The position numbers and the translations under genes are program-made. A DNA stretch of 56,422 nt, from IMG/VR virus record IMGVR_UViG_3300025132_000046, positions 1-56,422 of that record; one strand, 5' to 3'. Numbering within the stretch: the first letter of the stretch is position 1; each line of letters begins with the position of its first letter. Positions 22,707 to 29,240 of the stretch are shown piece by piece. This stretch comes from a virus. A model generated the notes under the pieces. That model saw only the letters and a list, made by a program, of their open reading frames with translations, had not been told where the DNA came from and searched no databases.

Positions 22707-22891
22707 AAAGTAAAGGCGTTTTAGTTAAACATTTAATTGAAGAATTAGAAAAATATGATGGCGATTCGCATTGTATGGTTTGGGTTGGAGGTTCGGTAGG
22801 TTTTGCCAGTTTATATTTAGATGGTCAGGGAGACGATCCAAACGACCCTGTCGAATTTAGTTTTTTTCCAAAGGGTATAAACGATGAATAA
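22703..22891 (+). CDS. small acidic hypothetical protein
   Basis: A 62-residue protein (MKSKGVLVKHLIEELEKYDG) with the segment HCMVWVGGSVGFASLYLDGQ. It starts at the ATGA overlap with the membrane peptide; an ATG at 22688 would add five residues but would overlap the peptide gene more. The 'LVKHLIEELEKYDGD' opening is seen in small phage proteins of unknown role. It overlaps the next gene by eight bases. Confidence 0.6.
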   Translation: MKSKGVLVKHLIEELEKYDGDSHCMVWVGGSVGFASLYLDGQGDDPNDPVEFSFFPKGINDE

Positions 22892-23330
22892 TAACAATTC
22901 AATTGAGGTATACATCAAAAACATTAAAAGAGGTTTTATAGATAGGGAACATTATTGGAAAGATCTCCCTATTCCTAAAAGTTGGGATCACTATGTGAGT
23001 TATCGCAATGACGAATGCCCAAGTTTTTTAGTCAAAAATTATTGGCAAGTTTTTATAGATCATCCCGACCCTAAAAAAAGATATGGGTATGACCCTGACC
23101 ACGATTTCCTAAGAGGAAAAGAAGATATTGAAGAGGATTCTTTACAGTTTCATAATCCGTACTGGAATGTCCCACCCCGATTTATAGTAGTTCCTTACGA
23201 TTGGGGGTGGTTAGAAAATAGTGAAAATTGGGATCACCATCATATATTTTATGTGTTTAATGAAATGATTAGATTTTTAAATGATCATCGTAATATGATT
23301 GACAAATTTTTGAACCAGAGAAAGGGATAA
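22884..23330 (+). CDS. hypothetical protein rich in Trp, Tyr and Asp
   Basis: A 148-residue protein (MNNNNSIEVYIKNIKRGFID) with unusual aromatic content, including PYWNVPPRFIVVPYDWGWLE and WDHHHIFYVFNEMIRFL. No known family. The H-H-H and D-rich segments could bind metal. It has a four-base gap to the next gene and overlaps the previous one, so it is well integrated in the operon. Confidence 0.6.
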   Translation: MNNNNSIEVYIKNIKRGFIDREHYWKDLPIPKSWDHYVSYRNDECPSFLVKNYWQVFIDHPDPKKRYGYDPDHDFLRGKEDIEEDSLQFHNPYWNVPPRFIVVPYDWGWLENSENWDHHHIFYVFNEMIRFLNDHRNMIDKFLNQRKG

Positions 23331-23334
23331 TACT

Positions 23335-23682
23335 ATGGGATTTTTTAGTTGGTACACAAACGACACACGCAAAGTAATCTGGAATCGGTTTGCAAAAGGC
23401 AGGAAGGTACAAACAGTTTACTTAATCGATAACAAAGGCAACAAGTATAAAGAAGACAATTACGAAGGCTATGGAGTCTTTGGAGGTAAAGACTTTTTTG
23501 TAGTAGTTGCAGAAATGAATGGCATTGAGTCAAATGAAAACTCAGCAAGAAGTCTAGGTATAAAGCTTGTACATTCAAACAAACCTTATTTAAGTCCCAA
23601 CTTAGTAACCAATCCTGAAACCCCTTGGAAAAACAAAGCACCTGAAGACCATGAAGGTCAAGGTTTTTGGAACTGGAAATAG
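23335..23682 (+). CDS. conserved phage protein of MGFFSW family
   Basis: A 115-residue protein beginning MGFFSWYTNDTRK and containing KEDNYEGYGVFGGKDFFVVV and AEMNG, then a GIKL segment and a Pro-rich C terminus ending GQGFWNWK. I know this 'MGFFSWxTxDT...NYEGYGVFGGKD' protein from very many phages and some bacteria, always without function. It lies centrally in the accessory operon. Confidence 0.7.
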   Translation: MGFFSWYTNDTRKVIWNRFAKGRKVQTVYLIDNKGNKYKEDNYEGYGVFGGKDFFVVVAEMNGIESNENSARSLGIKLVHSNKPYLSPNLVTNPETPWKNKAPEDHEGQGFWNWK

Positions 23683-23694
23683 AGAGGAATAGAA

Positions 23695-24096
23695 ATGAAT
23701 AAAACTGTATTGTTAATTAACCCAAAAGGTGGAAAACTGCCTTTTGATTGCCCTGTAAAATTATTGCAATTTTTAGATAATGAATTCCTACAGGGTGCAT
23801 TGCCTGATGAATGGAAATGGGAAGCATGGCGAAGTGGAGATAAAAACGAAGTTCAGATTAATAAACTATTCAATGATCAAGTTTTTATAGAAGGCTATGA
23901 AGTTGAATTATTTGAAAATGAATCTCAAAGTGGTTTCTATTTTAAAATTTGGGACGGTTATGCAGAGGAATATATTGATGTAAGGTCTTCTGAATTTCTT
24001 GATTTACATACAAGTTACGTTTTTGCTGATAGAGAAACTGCTATTGAAACTGCTAAGAAATTAATTATAGAAAACAACGATAGGGAGTATGACTAA
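23695..24096 (+). CDS. hypothetical protein, full-length copy of the 20654 gene
   Basis: A 133-residue acidic protein. The N-terminal 45 residues (TVLLINPKGGKLPFDCPVKL onward) are shared with the truncated product at 20654-20839, including at the DNA level. The C-terminal part has YAEEYIDVRSSEFLDLHTSY and a helix with ETAIETAKKLI. The family is unknown to me. AGAGGAATAGAA precedes the ATG; its stop overlaps the next start (TAATGA). Confidence 0.6.
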   Translation: MNKTVLLINPKGGKLPFDCPVKLLQFLDNEFLQGALPDEWKWEAWRSGDKNEVQINKLFNDQVFIEGYEVELFENESQSGFYFKIWDGYAEEYIDVRSSEFLDLHTSYVFADRETAIETAKKLIIENNDREYD

Positions 24097-24446
24097 TGAC
24101 AGATAAAACAACTACAACATATTGGAATTGTTGCGATGAGTTGGATGAATATTTACAAAAGACATTCCCTGATTTAGCTAGGGAACATTACCTACACATC
24201 GAACACTCAGGCGGATTTTATTTTCACTATTGTTTAGCCGTTCAGGGTTGGTATATGTTGATCAACCCTAGTGATGAGGAAGTAGATGACATCAAGGGAT
24301 TGACGGATGCAGATAATCAGGAAGTGATCTGTACGTTTCGTAGTGACGATTGGGAGATTGAAAAACCATTTACTATGCCAAGCTTGAATGAAGCTATTAA
24401 GGAATGGTATAAGCTTTTGGAGAAATATGGAAAGGAGAAAGTATGA
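24096..24446 (+). CDS. hypothetical protein
   Basis: A 116-residue acidic protein (MTDKTTTTYWNCCDELDEYL) with HIEHSGGFYFHYCLAVQGWY in the middle. Its last residues, GKEKV, come from the AAAGGAGAAAGTATGA cassette that starts the next gene, as in the genes near 20.65 and 20.83 kb. No family recognised. Confidence 0.6.
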   Translation: MTDKTTTTYWNCCDELDEYLQKTFPDLAREHYLHIEHSGGFYFHYCLAVQGWYMLINPSDEEVDDIKGLTDADNQEVICTFRSDDWEIEKPFTMPSLNEAIKEWYKLLEKYGKEKV

Positions 24447-24808
24447 AACGCAAAAAATACAAATTTAAATTTTATCCTAATGCACCTAAGGAAGTTTTAA
24501 ATTGGTTAGGAGATCGAGGAATAGAAGTTGATACCACTTGCTCATGTTGCCAACAATCAATAAAAATCAAGTGTGTTGTAATTGAATGTCCGACAATTGG
24601 AAGATGGTTATTCATTGAGAACTTAGAAGAAAGATTAAATGATGGATTTGTTGATGTGGATATCTATCATATGGAAGGGATTGAAGCTGAGGTCATTGAT
24701 ATGTTTTGTTTTCACTCTAATTGGGAAGATCCAGAAGTTTTGTATGATAAAGCGGAGGATCTATTTGATAGTTATGTGCTACCTTATTTGGAGCAAGAAA
24801 CATGGTAA
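24443..24808 (+). CDS. hypothetical protein with cysteine cluster
   Basis: A 121-residue protein with KFKFYPNAPKEVLNWL at the N terminus and CSCCQQSIKIKC plus a further IEC nearby, giving a possible metal site; the C-terminal half is acidic and helical (LYDKAEDLFDSYVLPYLEQE). Ribosome site AAAGGAGAAAGT and overlapping start (GTATGA). No family recognised. Confidence 0.6.
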   Translation: MKRKKYKFKFYPNAPKEVLNWLGDRGIEVDTTCSCCQQSIKIKCVVIECPTIGRWLFIENLEERLNDGFVDVDIYHMEGIEAEVIDMFCFHSNWEDPEVLYDKAEDLFDSYVLPYLEQETW

Positions 24809-25014
24809 ATTACCTAACAGAGTATTATAAAGGATTAATAGGTTATCAAGTAGTTGGCTATAAACACAAAGATGGGTTTCCAACTCTTGTAATGGAAAAT
24901 ATGCGTAAAAATAATAATCCCAAAACTATTTCTGTAGCAGTTTCTAAAGATCCTGAAGGAAATGGTGAAGGGTTTTTATTAATAACATGTGCATCAGGGG
25001 ATGCATCCTTTTAA
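24802..25014 (+). CDS. hypothetical protein
   Basis: A 70-residue protein (MVNYLTEYYKGLIGYQVVGY), predicted as a small beta barrel-like or mixed fold with SVAVSKDPEGNGEGFLLI. It overlaps the preceding gene by seven bases, which suggests coupling. No family recognised. Confidence 0.55.
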   Translation: MVNYLTEYYKGLIGYQVVGYKHKDGFPTLVMENMRKNNNPKTISVAVSKDPEGNGEGFLLITCASGDASF

Positions 25015-25023
25015 GGAGTAGAG

Positions 25024-25278
25024 ATGCTTAAAACTAGAATTCACATTAACCAACACGTTATAAAGGCAAATCGTAAGACCGGAGAAACTAATCCGGTCAT
25101 TACAGTGAAAAATAGTCGAAGTAATACTTATGGTCATTCAGTAAAAATTGATGGTCATTGCGAGGTTGTGTATCGTCCAGATAAACCACTTAGTTGTGGT
25201 GCTCATGTCTGGATCGAGACAACAGGTGTAGTAGAAGTAGATGGAAAAATTGTAAATCAGAAATTAGAAAGGAATTAA
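25024..25278 (+). CDS. conserved small phage beta protein
   Basis: An 84-residue protein starting MLKTRIHINQHVIKANRKTG and containing YGHSVKIDGHCEVVYRPDKP and CGAHVWIETTGVVEV. I know this short 'RIHINQHVIKANxKTG... LSCGAxVWIET' protein from a wide range of phages, where it is conserved but uncharacterised. The strand-rich sequence suggests a compact beta fold. AAGGAG is seven bases before the start. Confidence 0.7.
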   Translation: MLKTRIHINQHVIKANRKTGETNPVITVKNSRSNTYGHSVKIDGHCEVVYRPDKPLSCGAHVWIETTGVVEVDGKIVNQKLERN

Positions 25279-25279
25279 T

Positions 25280-25897
25280 ATGCCAAACTTTTGTGGTAAT
25301 TTATTGACTATAAAGTCACAAAACAAAAGTCTCTTAGAGAAAATTAAGGATATTCCACATACAGGTGGAGACGAAGGTTTACTAGGGTTTTTTAGACCAA
25401 TGCCAGAAGAAATAAAATCTCGTAATCCGGGAGATCCGACTAGACCAAACAAGCAAGAATTTACACAAAAATATGGTGCTGATAATTGGTATGCTTGGTC
25501 AAACAAATACTGGGGTACAAAGTGGGATGTTGAAGAATATAGAGATTGCAGTCTCATTAGTTTAGATAATGGTGTTTGGATGTTGGATATTGAATTTGAA
25601 ACTGCATGGAATCCACCAATTGAAGCAATTGAGTTTTTCGTAAAACACGCCAGAGAAACTATTGACTCTATGTCTGAGGATGAAGTCTTATCATCAGTCA
25701 CGCTGCAATACATCGAACCTGGTGAGCAGTTCTGTGGAATTTACGACTTTTTAAATAAATCAGAAAGCTTTGAAATAGACTTTACGAAAGATGATTTTCC
25801 TAATAGTAAACTTGACTATATCTGGTTAGAGGAGGAAGTAGAAGCTGAAAAAGCTTACCAAAAAGAGATGGATGAAGAATGGAAGGAAACAACATGA
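25280..25897 (+). CDS. DUF1281/YubB ferredoxin-like family protein
   Basis: A 205-residue protein with the opening MPNFCGNLLTIKSQNKSLLE, the central ADNWYAWSNKYWGTKWDVEE and the strand-helix FETAWNPPIEAIEFFVKH, which together mark the DUF1281/Api92-like proteins with ferredoxin-like domains found in phages and plasmids. Function is unknown. The C terminus is very acidic. Its stop overlaps the start of the second membrane peptide (ATGA), and it is the last sizeable gene of the accessory operon. Confidence 0.75.
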   Translation: MPNFCGNLLTIKSQNKSLLEKIKDIPHTGGDEGLLGFFRPMPEEIKSRNPGDPTRPNKQEFTQKYGADNWYAWSNKYWGTKWDVEEYRDCSLISLDNGVWMLDIEFETAWNPPIEAIEFFVKHARETIDSMSEDEVLSSVTLQYIEPGEQFCGIYDFLNKSESFEIDFTKDDFPNSKLDYIWLEEEVEAEKAYQKEMDEEWKETT

Positions 25898-25962
25898 TTA
25901 TGTTTGCCATTGGATTAGCCATTGCCTATATCATCTTTATCATATTGGATGAAATGCTTTGA
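25894..25962 (+). CDS. 22-residue single-span membrane peptide (copy 2)
   Basis: ATG 25894 to TGA 25962 encodes MIMFAIGLAIAY then IIFIILDEML. It starts at the ATGA overlap with the DUF1281-like gene, and its 3' half overlaps the end of the minus-strand nuclease gene. It matches the 22632-22706 peptide in pattern (MI, IG, AY, I-I-L, acidic residue, ML). Two copies in one operon, each translationally coupled, argue against chance. Confidence 0.55.
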   Translation: MIMFAIGLAIAYIIFIILDEML

Positions 25963-26334
25963 ATAAGAAACTAACCAGTTCTCGAGATTAGTGCCATTTA
26001 GAGGACCTTTTAAATCTGGAATTGAGTGCAACCCATGTTCATTCAATTCCAGAATTCTTTTAGAGTGATACACATTCATATTCTTTAAATCATCGCTCGC
26101 TGCAACTATAAAACACAATAAATCTTCATGCTTTTTATGAAAAGAAACTTGATGAGGGCTGAACCTTAACTTACCTGTTTTAGTAGCAACTTTTAATTCG
26201 ACTAAAAACCATCCTCTCTTCAAACCGATCAAGCAATCTGGAACCCCCTTATTTATCCAAGTCTCCACCCTCACTATCTTCGACTGTTTCATTTGATTTT
26301 TTAGTTTTTTGTACAGACTTTTTTCCTTTGCCAT
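25915..26334 (-). CDS. VRR-NUC-like PD-(D/E)XK nuclease
   Basis: A 139-residue protein with the compact nuclease pattern: an E in VRVETWINKGVPD (E24, D33), then GWFLVELKVA (E46, K48) and FSPHQVSFHKK (Q62). This is the order of the VRR-NUC/Holliday-junction-resolvase-like fold. Such phage enzymes resolve recombination or packaging branches. The start at 26334 is backed by GAGG, and it overlaps the terminase small-subunit gene by 86 bases in another frame. Linkage to terS suggests a role in packaging or DNA debranching. Confidence 0.75.
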   Translation of the reverse strand: MAKEKSLYKKLKNQMKQSKIVRVETWINKGVPDCLIGLKRGWFLVELKVATKTGKLRFSPHQVSFHKKHEDLLCFIVAASDDLKNMNVYHSKRILELNEHGLHSIPDLKGPLNGTNLENWLVSYSKHFIQYDKDDIGNG

Positions 26335-26926
26335 TTAAATCCTCATATTTTAGTTCTTTATCTACAAGTTTTTCTTTCTCAATTGATTCAACTACTTGAG
26401 CATCCGATATATCCAAAAAAGACTTTTTCAACTCTCTCAGCTTCTGCTCAACTTCTTCTTTACTCATCGAATCAATCGTCCCGGTGCGGATCTCTTTCCT
26501 ATCGATATAAATATTACCCAAGGCCTGACCTCTTCTATATTCAGCCATAACTGCAGCAGAATACGCACCACTTTCCAAAGCCTTATCTCTTATCATTTTA
26601 AGATCTTTCATGTGACGTTCAAAAGTAGTTCCATATCTTTCTGCCAGTTCTACCTGTCTTCTCTTAATATACTCAACAACATGAGGGTATTGTCTTGGAT
26701 CAGTAAGTTGAGAAGCTTTTATTTGAGCAGATTTTGGAGGATATCCGGCTTCAATCGCGGCATCCCTCATAGTTATCTCTCCGGCTCCAGTTAGCCATAT
26801 TTCAACAAACTTTTGTTCTCTATCACTCAAAGCTCTAGGTTTTTTCTTAGCCAGAGGGACAGTTTGAATCCTAACCATAGCTTTATGGGTTGCTCGAGGG
26901 AGACTTCTTCCTGGAATCTTAGGCAT
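26249..26926 (-). CDS. terS: terminase small subunit
   Basis: A 225-residue protein. The ATG at 26926-26924 has AAGGAT seven bases upstream; a TTG two codons earlier is less likely. Residues about 30-95 match Terminase_2-type small subunits: LSDREQKFVEIWLTGAGEIT, DAAIEAGYPPKSAQIKASQL and HVVEYIKRRQVELAERYG, a DNA-binding helix-turn-helix region. The rest is helical with a Lys-rich and acidic C terminus that would contact the large subunit. It lies 6.6 kb from terL, with the plus-strand island between them. Confidence 0.8.
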   Translation of the reverse strand: MPKIPGRSLPRATHKAMVRIQTVPLAKKKPRALSDREQKFVEIWLTGAGEITMRDAAIEAGYPPKSAQIKASQLTDPRQYPHVVEYIKRRQVELAERYGTTFERHMKDLKMIRDKALESGAYSAAVMAEYRRGQALGNIYIDRKEIRTGTIDSMSKEEVEQKLRELKKSFLDISDAQVVESIEKEKLVDKELKYEDLNGKGKKSVQKTKKSNETVEDSEGGDLDK

Positions 26927-26960
26927 TTTCAAATCCTTATATAGTTAAATTCAAAAAAAA

Positions 26961-26987
26961 AAAAAAATATTTTTTAAAAAATGAATT
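26961..26987. repeat. 27-bp AT-rich direct repeat, copy 1
   Basis: A7-TA-T6-A6-TGAATT; matches 27115-27141 at 26 of 27 positions, 154 bases apart. Confidence 0.8.
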
Positions 26988-27114
26988 TCGCCTGACACAA
27001 TTTTATCATTACATATACTATAGTATTACTGTAATACTTAGTGTAATGGTATAACCTATTGTTTCTATTACATTATTACACTATTACACTAAATTACTTT
27101 ATTTTGAAGAAATA

Positions 27115-27141
27115 AAAAAAATATTTTTTAAAATATGAATT
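27115..27141. repeat. 27-bp AT-rich direct repeat, copy 2
   Basis: A7-TA-T6-AAAATA-TGAATT, the second boundary of the control region. Confidence 0.8.
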
Positions 27142-27165
27142 CTCATACATATACTCGTTCAAAAT

Positions 27166-27405
27166 TTAATGTAATGTTCCTTCCTCATCGTATAAAAAGG
27201 GTAAATCTTCCAATTCCTCTAGCTCATTGGCTAATTTACCCTTAACAGTAGGACCAAAGACAACTCCTTTGACGTTCCTTGCTTCTTGATCCGTGAGCGA
27301 AGGACCAAAGTACACTAACACTTCTCCAGTCTTCAAAAGTAGATAAATTGATTGAAATTCATCTTCTTCATTATGCTCCGTAATATTCGCCTTTTTGATT
27401 GCCAT
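27166..27405 (-). CDS. hypothetical acidic protein
   Basis: A 79-residue acidic protein (MAIKKANITEHNEEDEFQSI) with a strand YLLLKTGEVLVYFGPSLTDQ and acidic tail. It overlaps the DUF3310 gene by 35 bases. No recognised family. Placement right before the AT-rich control region could mean an early regulator, but nothing in the sequence shows it. Confidence 0.55.
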   Translation of the reverse strand: MAIKKANITEHNEEDEFQSIYLLLKTGEVLVYFGPSLTDQEARNVKGVVFGPTVKGKLANELEELEDLPFLYDEEGTLH

Positions 27406-27934
27406 TTCGCAGTTCCTTGATCTCTTGATTTGCTTTATCCAGTTTACTCAATAAACTGGTGCAAGTCTTTTCTAAATACCCAAGATCTTTAGACCGCTCG
27501 TTGAAGTCTTGTTTCATAACTTTAAACAGTTCTTCAGATATTTCTAACTGACGTTGTATAAAGTTATTTGGCGTTAAGGTTTTTTGTTTATTATCAGCAA
27601 GCTTTTCCAGATATTCTTTTGTATCTCCACCTGGATTTAACATCTCGCATATTGATGGATGATTTTCTAATTCATTAATCAACGCGTTAAGGTAGAAAAA
27701 GCATTTTTTAAGATCCATGACTCCTGATCCTTTGTAAGGTGCTCTTGATAAGTACTTCAAGCAATTCAATCGGAGATACCCCATAAATTCTACAGGGTTC
27801 GACTTGGCTTTAAGGTAATCTAAAGTCTCAATACCACCTTCCATGTAATGCTCAGGGTGATTCACCATATCGTTCTCTGTATCTGGCGGCGAGTTCTTCG
27901 TAGACTTTGACACTTCTGGCTCTTCTAATTTCAT
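27371..27934 (-). CDS. DUF3310 protein
   Basis: A 187-residue protein. Residues about 24-90 are the DUF3310 (SaV-like) signature: VNHPEHYMEGGIETLDYL, then FMGYLRLNCLKYLSRAPYKG and MDLKKCFFYLNALI. The C-terminal 90 residues form a helical, coiled-coil-like extension. DUF3310 proteins are often next to nucleotide-metabolism and replication genes in phages, with unproven role. The start has AAGGA upstream; the large overlap (83 bases) with the gene upstream is therefore real. Confidence 0.75.
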   Translation of the reverse strand: MKLEEPEVSKSTKNSPPDTENDMVNHPEHYMEGGIETLDYLKAKSNPVEFMGYLRLNCLKYLSRAPYKGSGVMDLKKCFFYLNALINELENHPSICEMLNPGGDTKEYLEKLADNKQKTLTPNNFIQRQLEISEELFKVMKQDFNERSKDLGYLEKTCTSLLSKLDKANQEIKELRNGNQKGEYYGA

Positions 27935-28274
27935 TTTGTTTCCTTATTTCTTGTTTCTCTTTTTTAGTTAAAAAAGAGGTTGGAAGGGATGGCGGTATGT
28001 AGTAAACAAAAATATGGTTTCTTCCATCTTTTCCAACGAATCGTTTTCTTCGATGAACACCCCAGTCACCATCTCGATGAATATCTCTTAAGTATTGATC
28101 TGCGGTTTTCAAATCAATGCCATCAAGTTTCGATAGCTGCTCTGCGGTCATACCATCCATTTTTGCTTTTTTTACCAACCAGACTAATCGTTCTTTATTG
28201 GCTTCTCTGTCTCGCTTTCTTCTTTCTGCTAAATTAGAATCAGAAATTAAACTCTCGTGAAAAATTCTATCCAT
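27852..28274 (-). CDS. probable helix-turn-helix DNA-binding protein
   Basis: A 140-residue basic protein. Residues about 28-72 (LVWLVKKAKMDGMTAEQLSK, then LKTADQYLRDIHRDG) look like a winged helix or helix-turn-helix with a recognition helix, followed by strands RKRFVGKDGRNHIFVYYIPP and a long Arg-rich C-terminal helix. AGGAGATA precedes the ATG. A transcriptional regulator of the neighbouring control region is plausible, but not shown. Confidence 0.6.
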   Translation of the reverse strand: MDRIFHESLISDSNLAERRKRDREANKERLVWLVKKAKMDGMTAEQLSKLDGIDLKTADQYLRDIHRDGDWGVHRRKRFVGKDGRNHIFVYYIPPSLPTSFLTKKEKQEIRKQNEIRRARSVKVYEELAARYRERYGESP

Positions 28275-28446
28275 TGTTATCTCCTAATTTTCCTTGTTTC
28301 TGTAAACGTGCAATGATTACCTTTTTAACAATATCTTTACAAAAGAAGCTGTATCCAATTTCATCAGCTTCTTTTAAAAACTCACCCAACGGAGTTTTCA
28401 TTATTTCCTTGTGAGTCTCACTAATTAACTTTTCTAGATCGTTCAT
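28267..28446 (-). CDS. 59-residue hypothetical protein
   Basis: A short gene between the DNA-binding and acetyltransferase-like genes: ATG at 28446-28444 overlaps the upstream stop (ATGA), and the frame ends with TAG at 28269-28267, overlapping the next start by eight bases. Product MNDLEKLISETHKEIMKTPL, then GYSFFCKDIVKKVIIARLQ. Helical, mildly basic. Coupled overlaps on both sides support it as real; no family recognised. Confidence 0.6.
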   Translation of the reverse strand: MNDLEKLISETHKEIMKTPLGEFLKEADEIGYSFFCKDIVKKVIIARLQKQGKLGDNNG

Positions 28447-28928
28447 AGCTCTTTTATGTAAAGTCTTTTATCACAGTTAGGTTGATCTGTTCTTCTTTTC
28501 GGATTTAATTCAATAACATTTTCGCCAAATAAATCATCCGTTCTAACTTTTTTATAATACTTCCATTGTCTACCCAAGACATCGTGCCTGAATTTCCAAT
28601 TAGAAGCTTTTAAACTAGAACCAAATTCACTTTTTAAAATGTACGTTTGAATTTGTTTATAACCCATTTCTCTAGCAATTCTAGCTGCCGCACTATATAA
28701 AAAGGAACAAGCATTTTTAGTTCCGTCAGTACAGAGTCTTGTTACTTCAATTACTTTCATATGGTCAAACGCTCTTGCGACAGGTCTTCCGGCCATACAG
28801 ACTCCAACTAGATTATCATCTTTCATTGCACCGATTTGCCATTTACAACGCAAAACAGGCTTATGATGACGATGATGCTTTTCCACAAAATCATTCGCAT
28901 CCTTTAAAGAAAGTGGAACAACTATCAT
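28443..28928 (-). CDS. XF1762-like GNAT-fold protein
   Basis: A 161-residue protein with the pattern of the XF1762-type phage and plasmid proteins: ANDFVEKHHRHHKPVLRCKW, GVCMAGRPVARAFDHMKVIE, VTRLCTDGTKNACSFLYSAA and GYKQIQTYILKSEFGSSLKA. These are thought to have a GNAT acetyltransferase fold, but no reaction is known. HHRHH and RLCTDGT are the strongest marks. It lies in an overlapping series of small genes beside the methyltransferase. Confidence 0.8.
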   Translation of the reverse strand: MIVVPLSLKDANDFVEKHHRHHKPVLRCKWQIGAMKDDNLVGVCMAGRPVARAFDHMKVIEVTRLCTDGTKNACSFLYSAAARIAREMGYKQIQTYILKSEFGSSLKASNWKFRHDVLGRQWKYYKKVRTDDLFGENVIELNPKRRTDQPNCDKRLYIKEL

Positions 28929-29056
28929 CTACCTCTTGACCTTGGTTGTTGAAAGCCCATTCTCTCAAAAGATCTTAAAACTTCTTCTGCATACCTTCTT
29001 TGATATGCCAAGGCTTTTTCATCTACGAAAGGTTTTTTCTTTTTGTCTTTTTTCAT
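28925..29056 (-). CDS. 43-residue basic peptide
   Basis: ATG at 29056-29054 with GGAAGTGAT upstream, ending with TGA in an ATGA overlap with the XF1762-like gene. The product is Lys-rich at the start (MKKDKKKKPFVDEKALAYQR) and Arg/Gly-rich at the end. Overlap with both neighbours and a ribosome site make it likely to be translated. Function unknown. Confidence 0.6.
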   Translation of the reverse strand: MKKDKKKKPFVDEKALAYQRRYAEEVLRSFERMGFQQPRSRGR

Positions 29057-29057
29057 A

Positions 29058-29240
29058 TCACTTCCTTCCATAAAGATACTTTATCTGAAACTCTTTTTCT
29101 TTTAACTTGTTTTTCAAAATTTCACCATTGTTAAAACAAATTTTAATTAGTTCTTCTTGTTGCCTGACCTTTGAGGCTAGGGCTAAGAAGTCTTCCCAGG
29201 TAACAAACTCTTGTAAATCCTCTTTCTTATCTTTCTTCAT
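29058..29240 (-). CDS. 60-residue hypothetical protein
   Basis: I use the ATG at 29240-29238, which has AAAGGA upstream and overlaps the methyltransferase end by 14 bases; seven extra upstream codons are possible. The product (MKKDKKEDLQEFVTWEDFLA) is charged and helical. No family known. Confidence 0.55.
   Translation of the reverse strand: MKKDKKEDLQEFVTWEDFLALASKVRQQEELIKICFNNGEILKNKLKEKEFQIKYLYGRK

Larger units (their letters stand above)
26933..27165. promoter_or_regulatory. AT-rich control or origin-like region
   Basis: 233 noncoding bases between two minus-strand genes. It is bounded by 27-bp direct repeats (26961-26987 and 27115-27141, one mismatch) each containing AAAAAATATTTTTT. 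Between them lie a perfect 17-bp palindrome AGTATTAC-T-GTAATACT (27022-27038), six ATTACA or TGTAAT hexamers, and three octamers ATTACAYT in exact 8-bp tandem (27067, 27075, 27083). This looks like a repressor/initiator binding region or replication origin, and must also hold the promoter of the terS gene pair. Confidence 0.55.
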
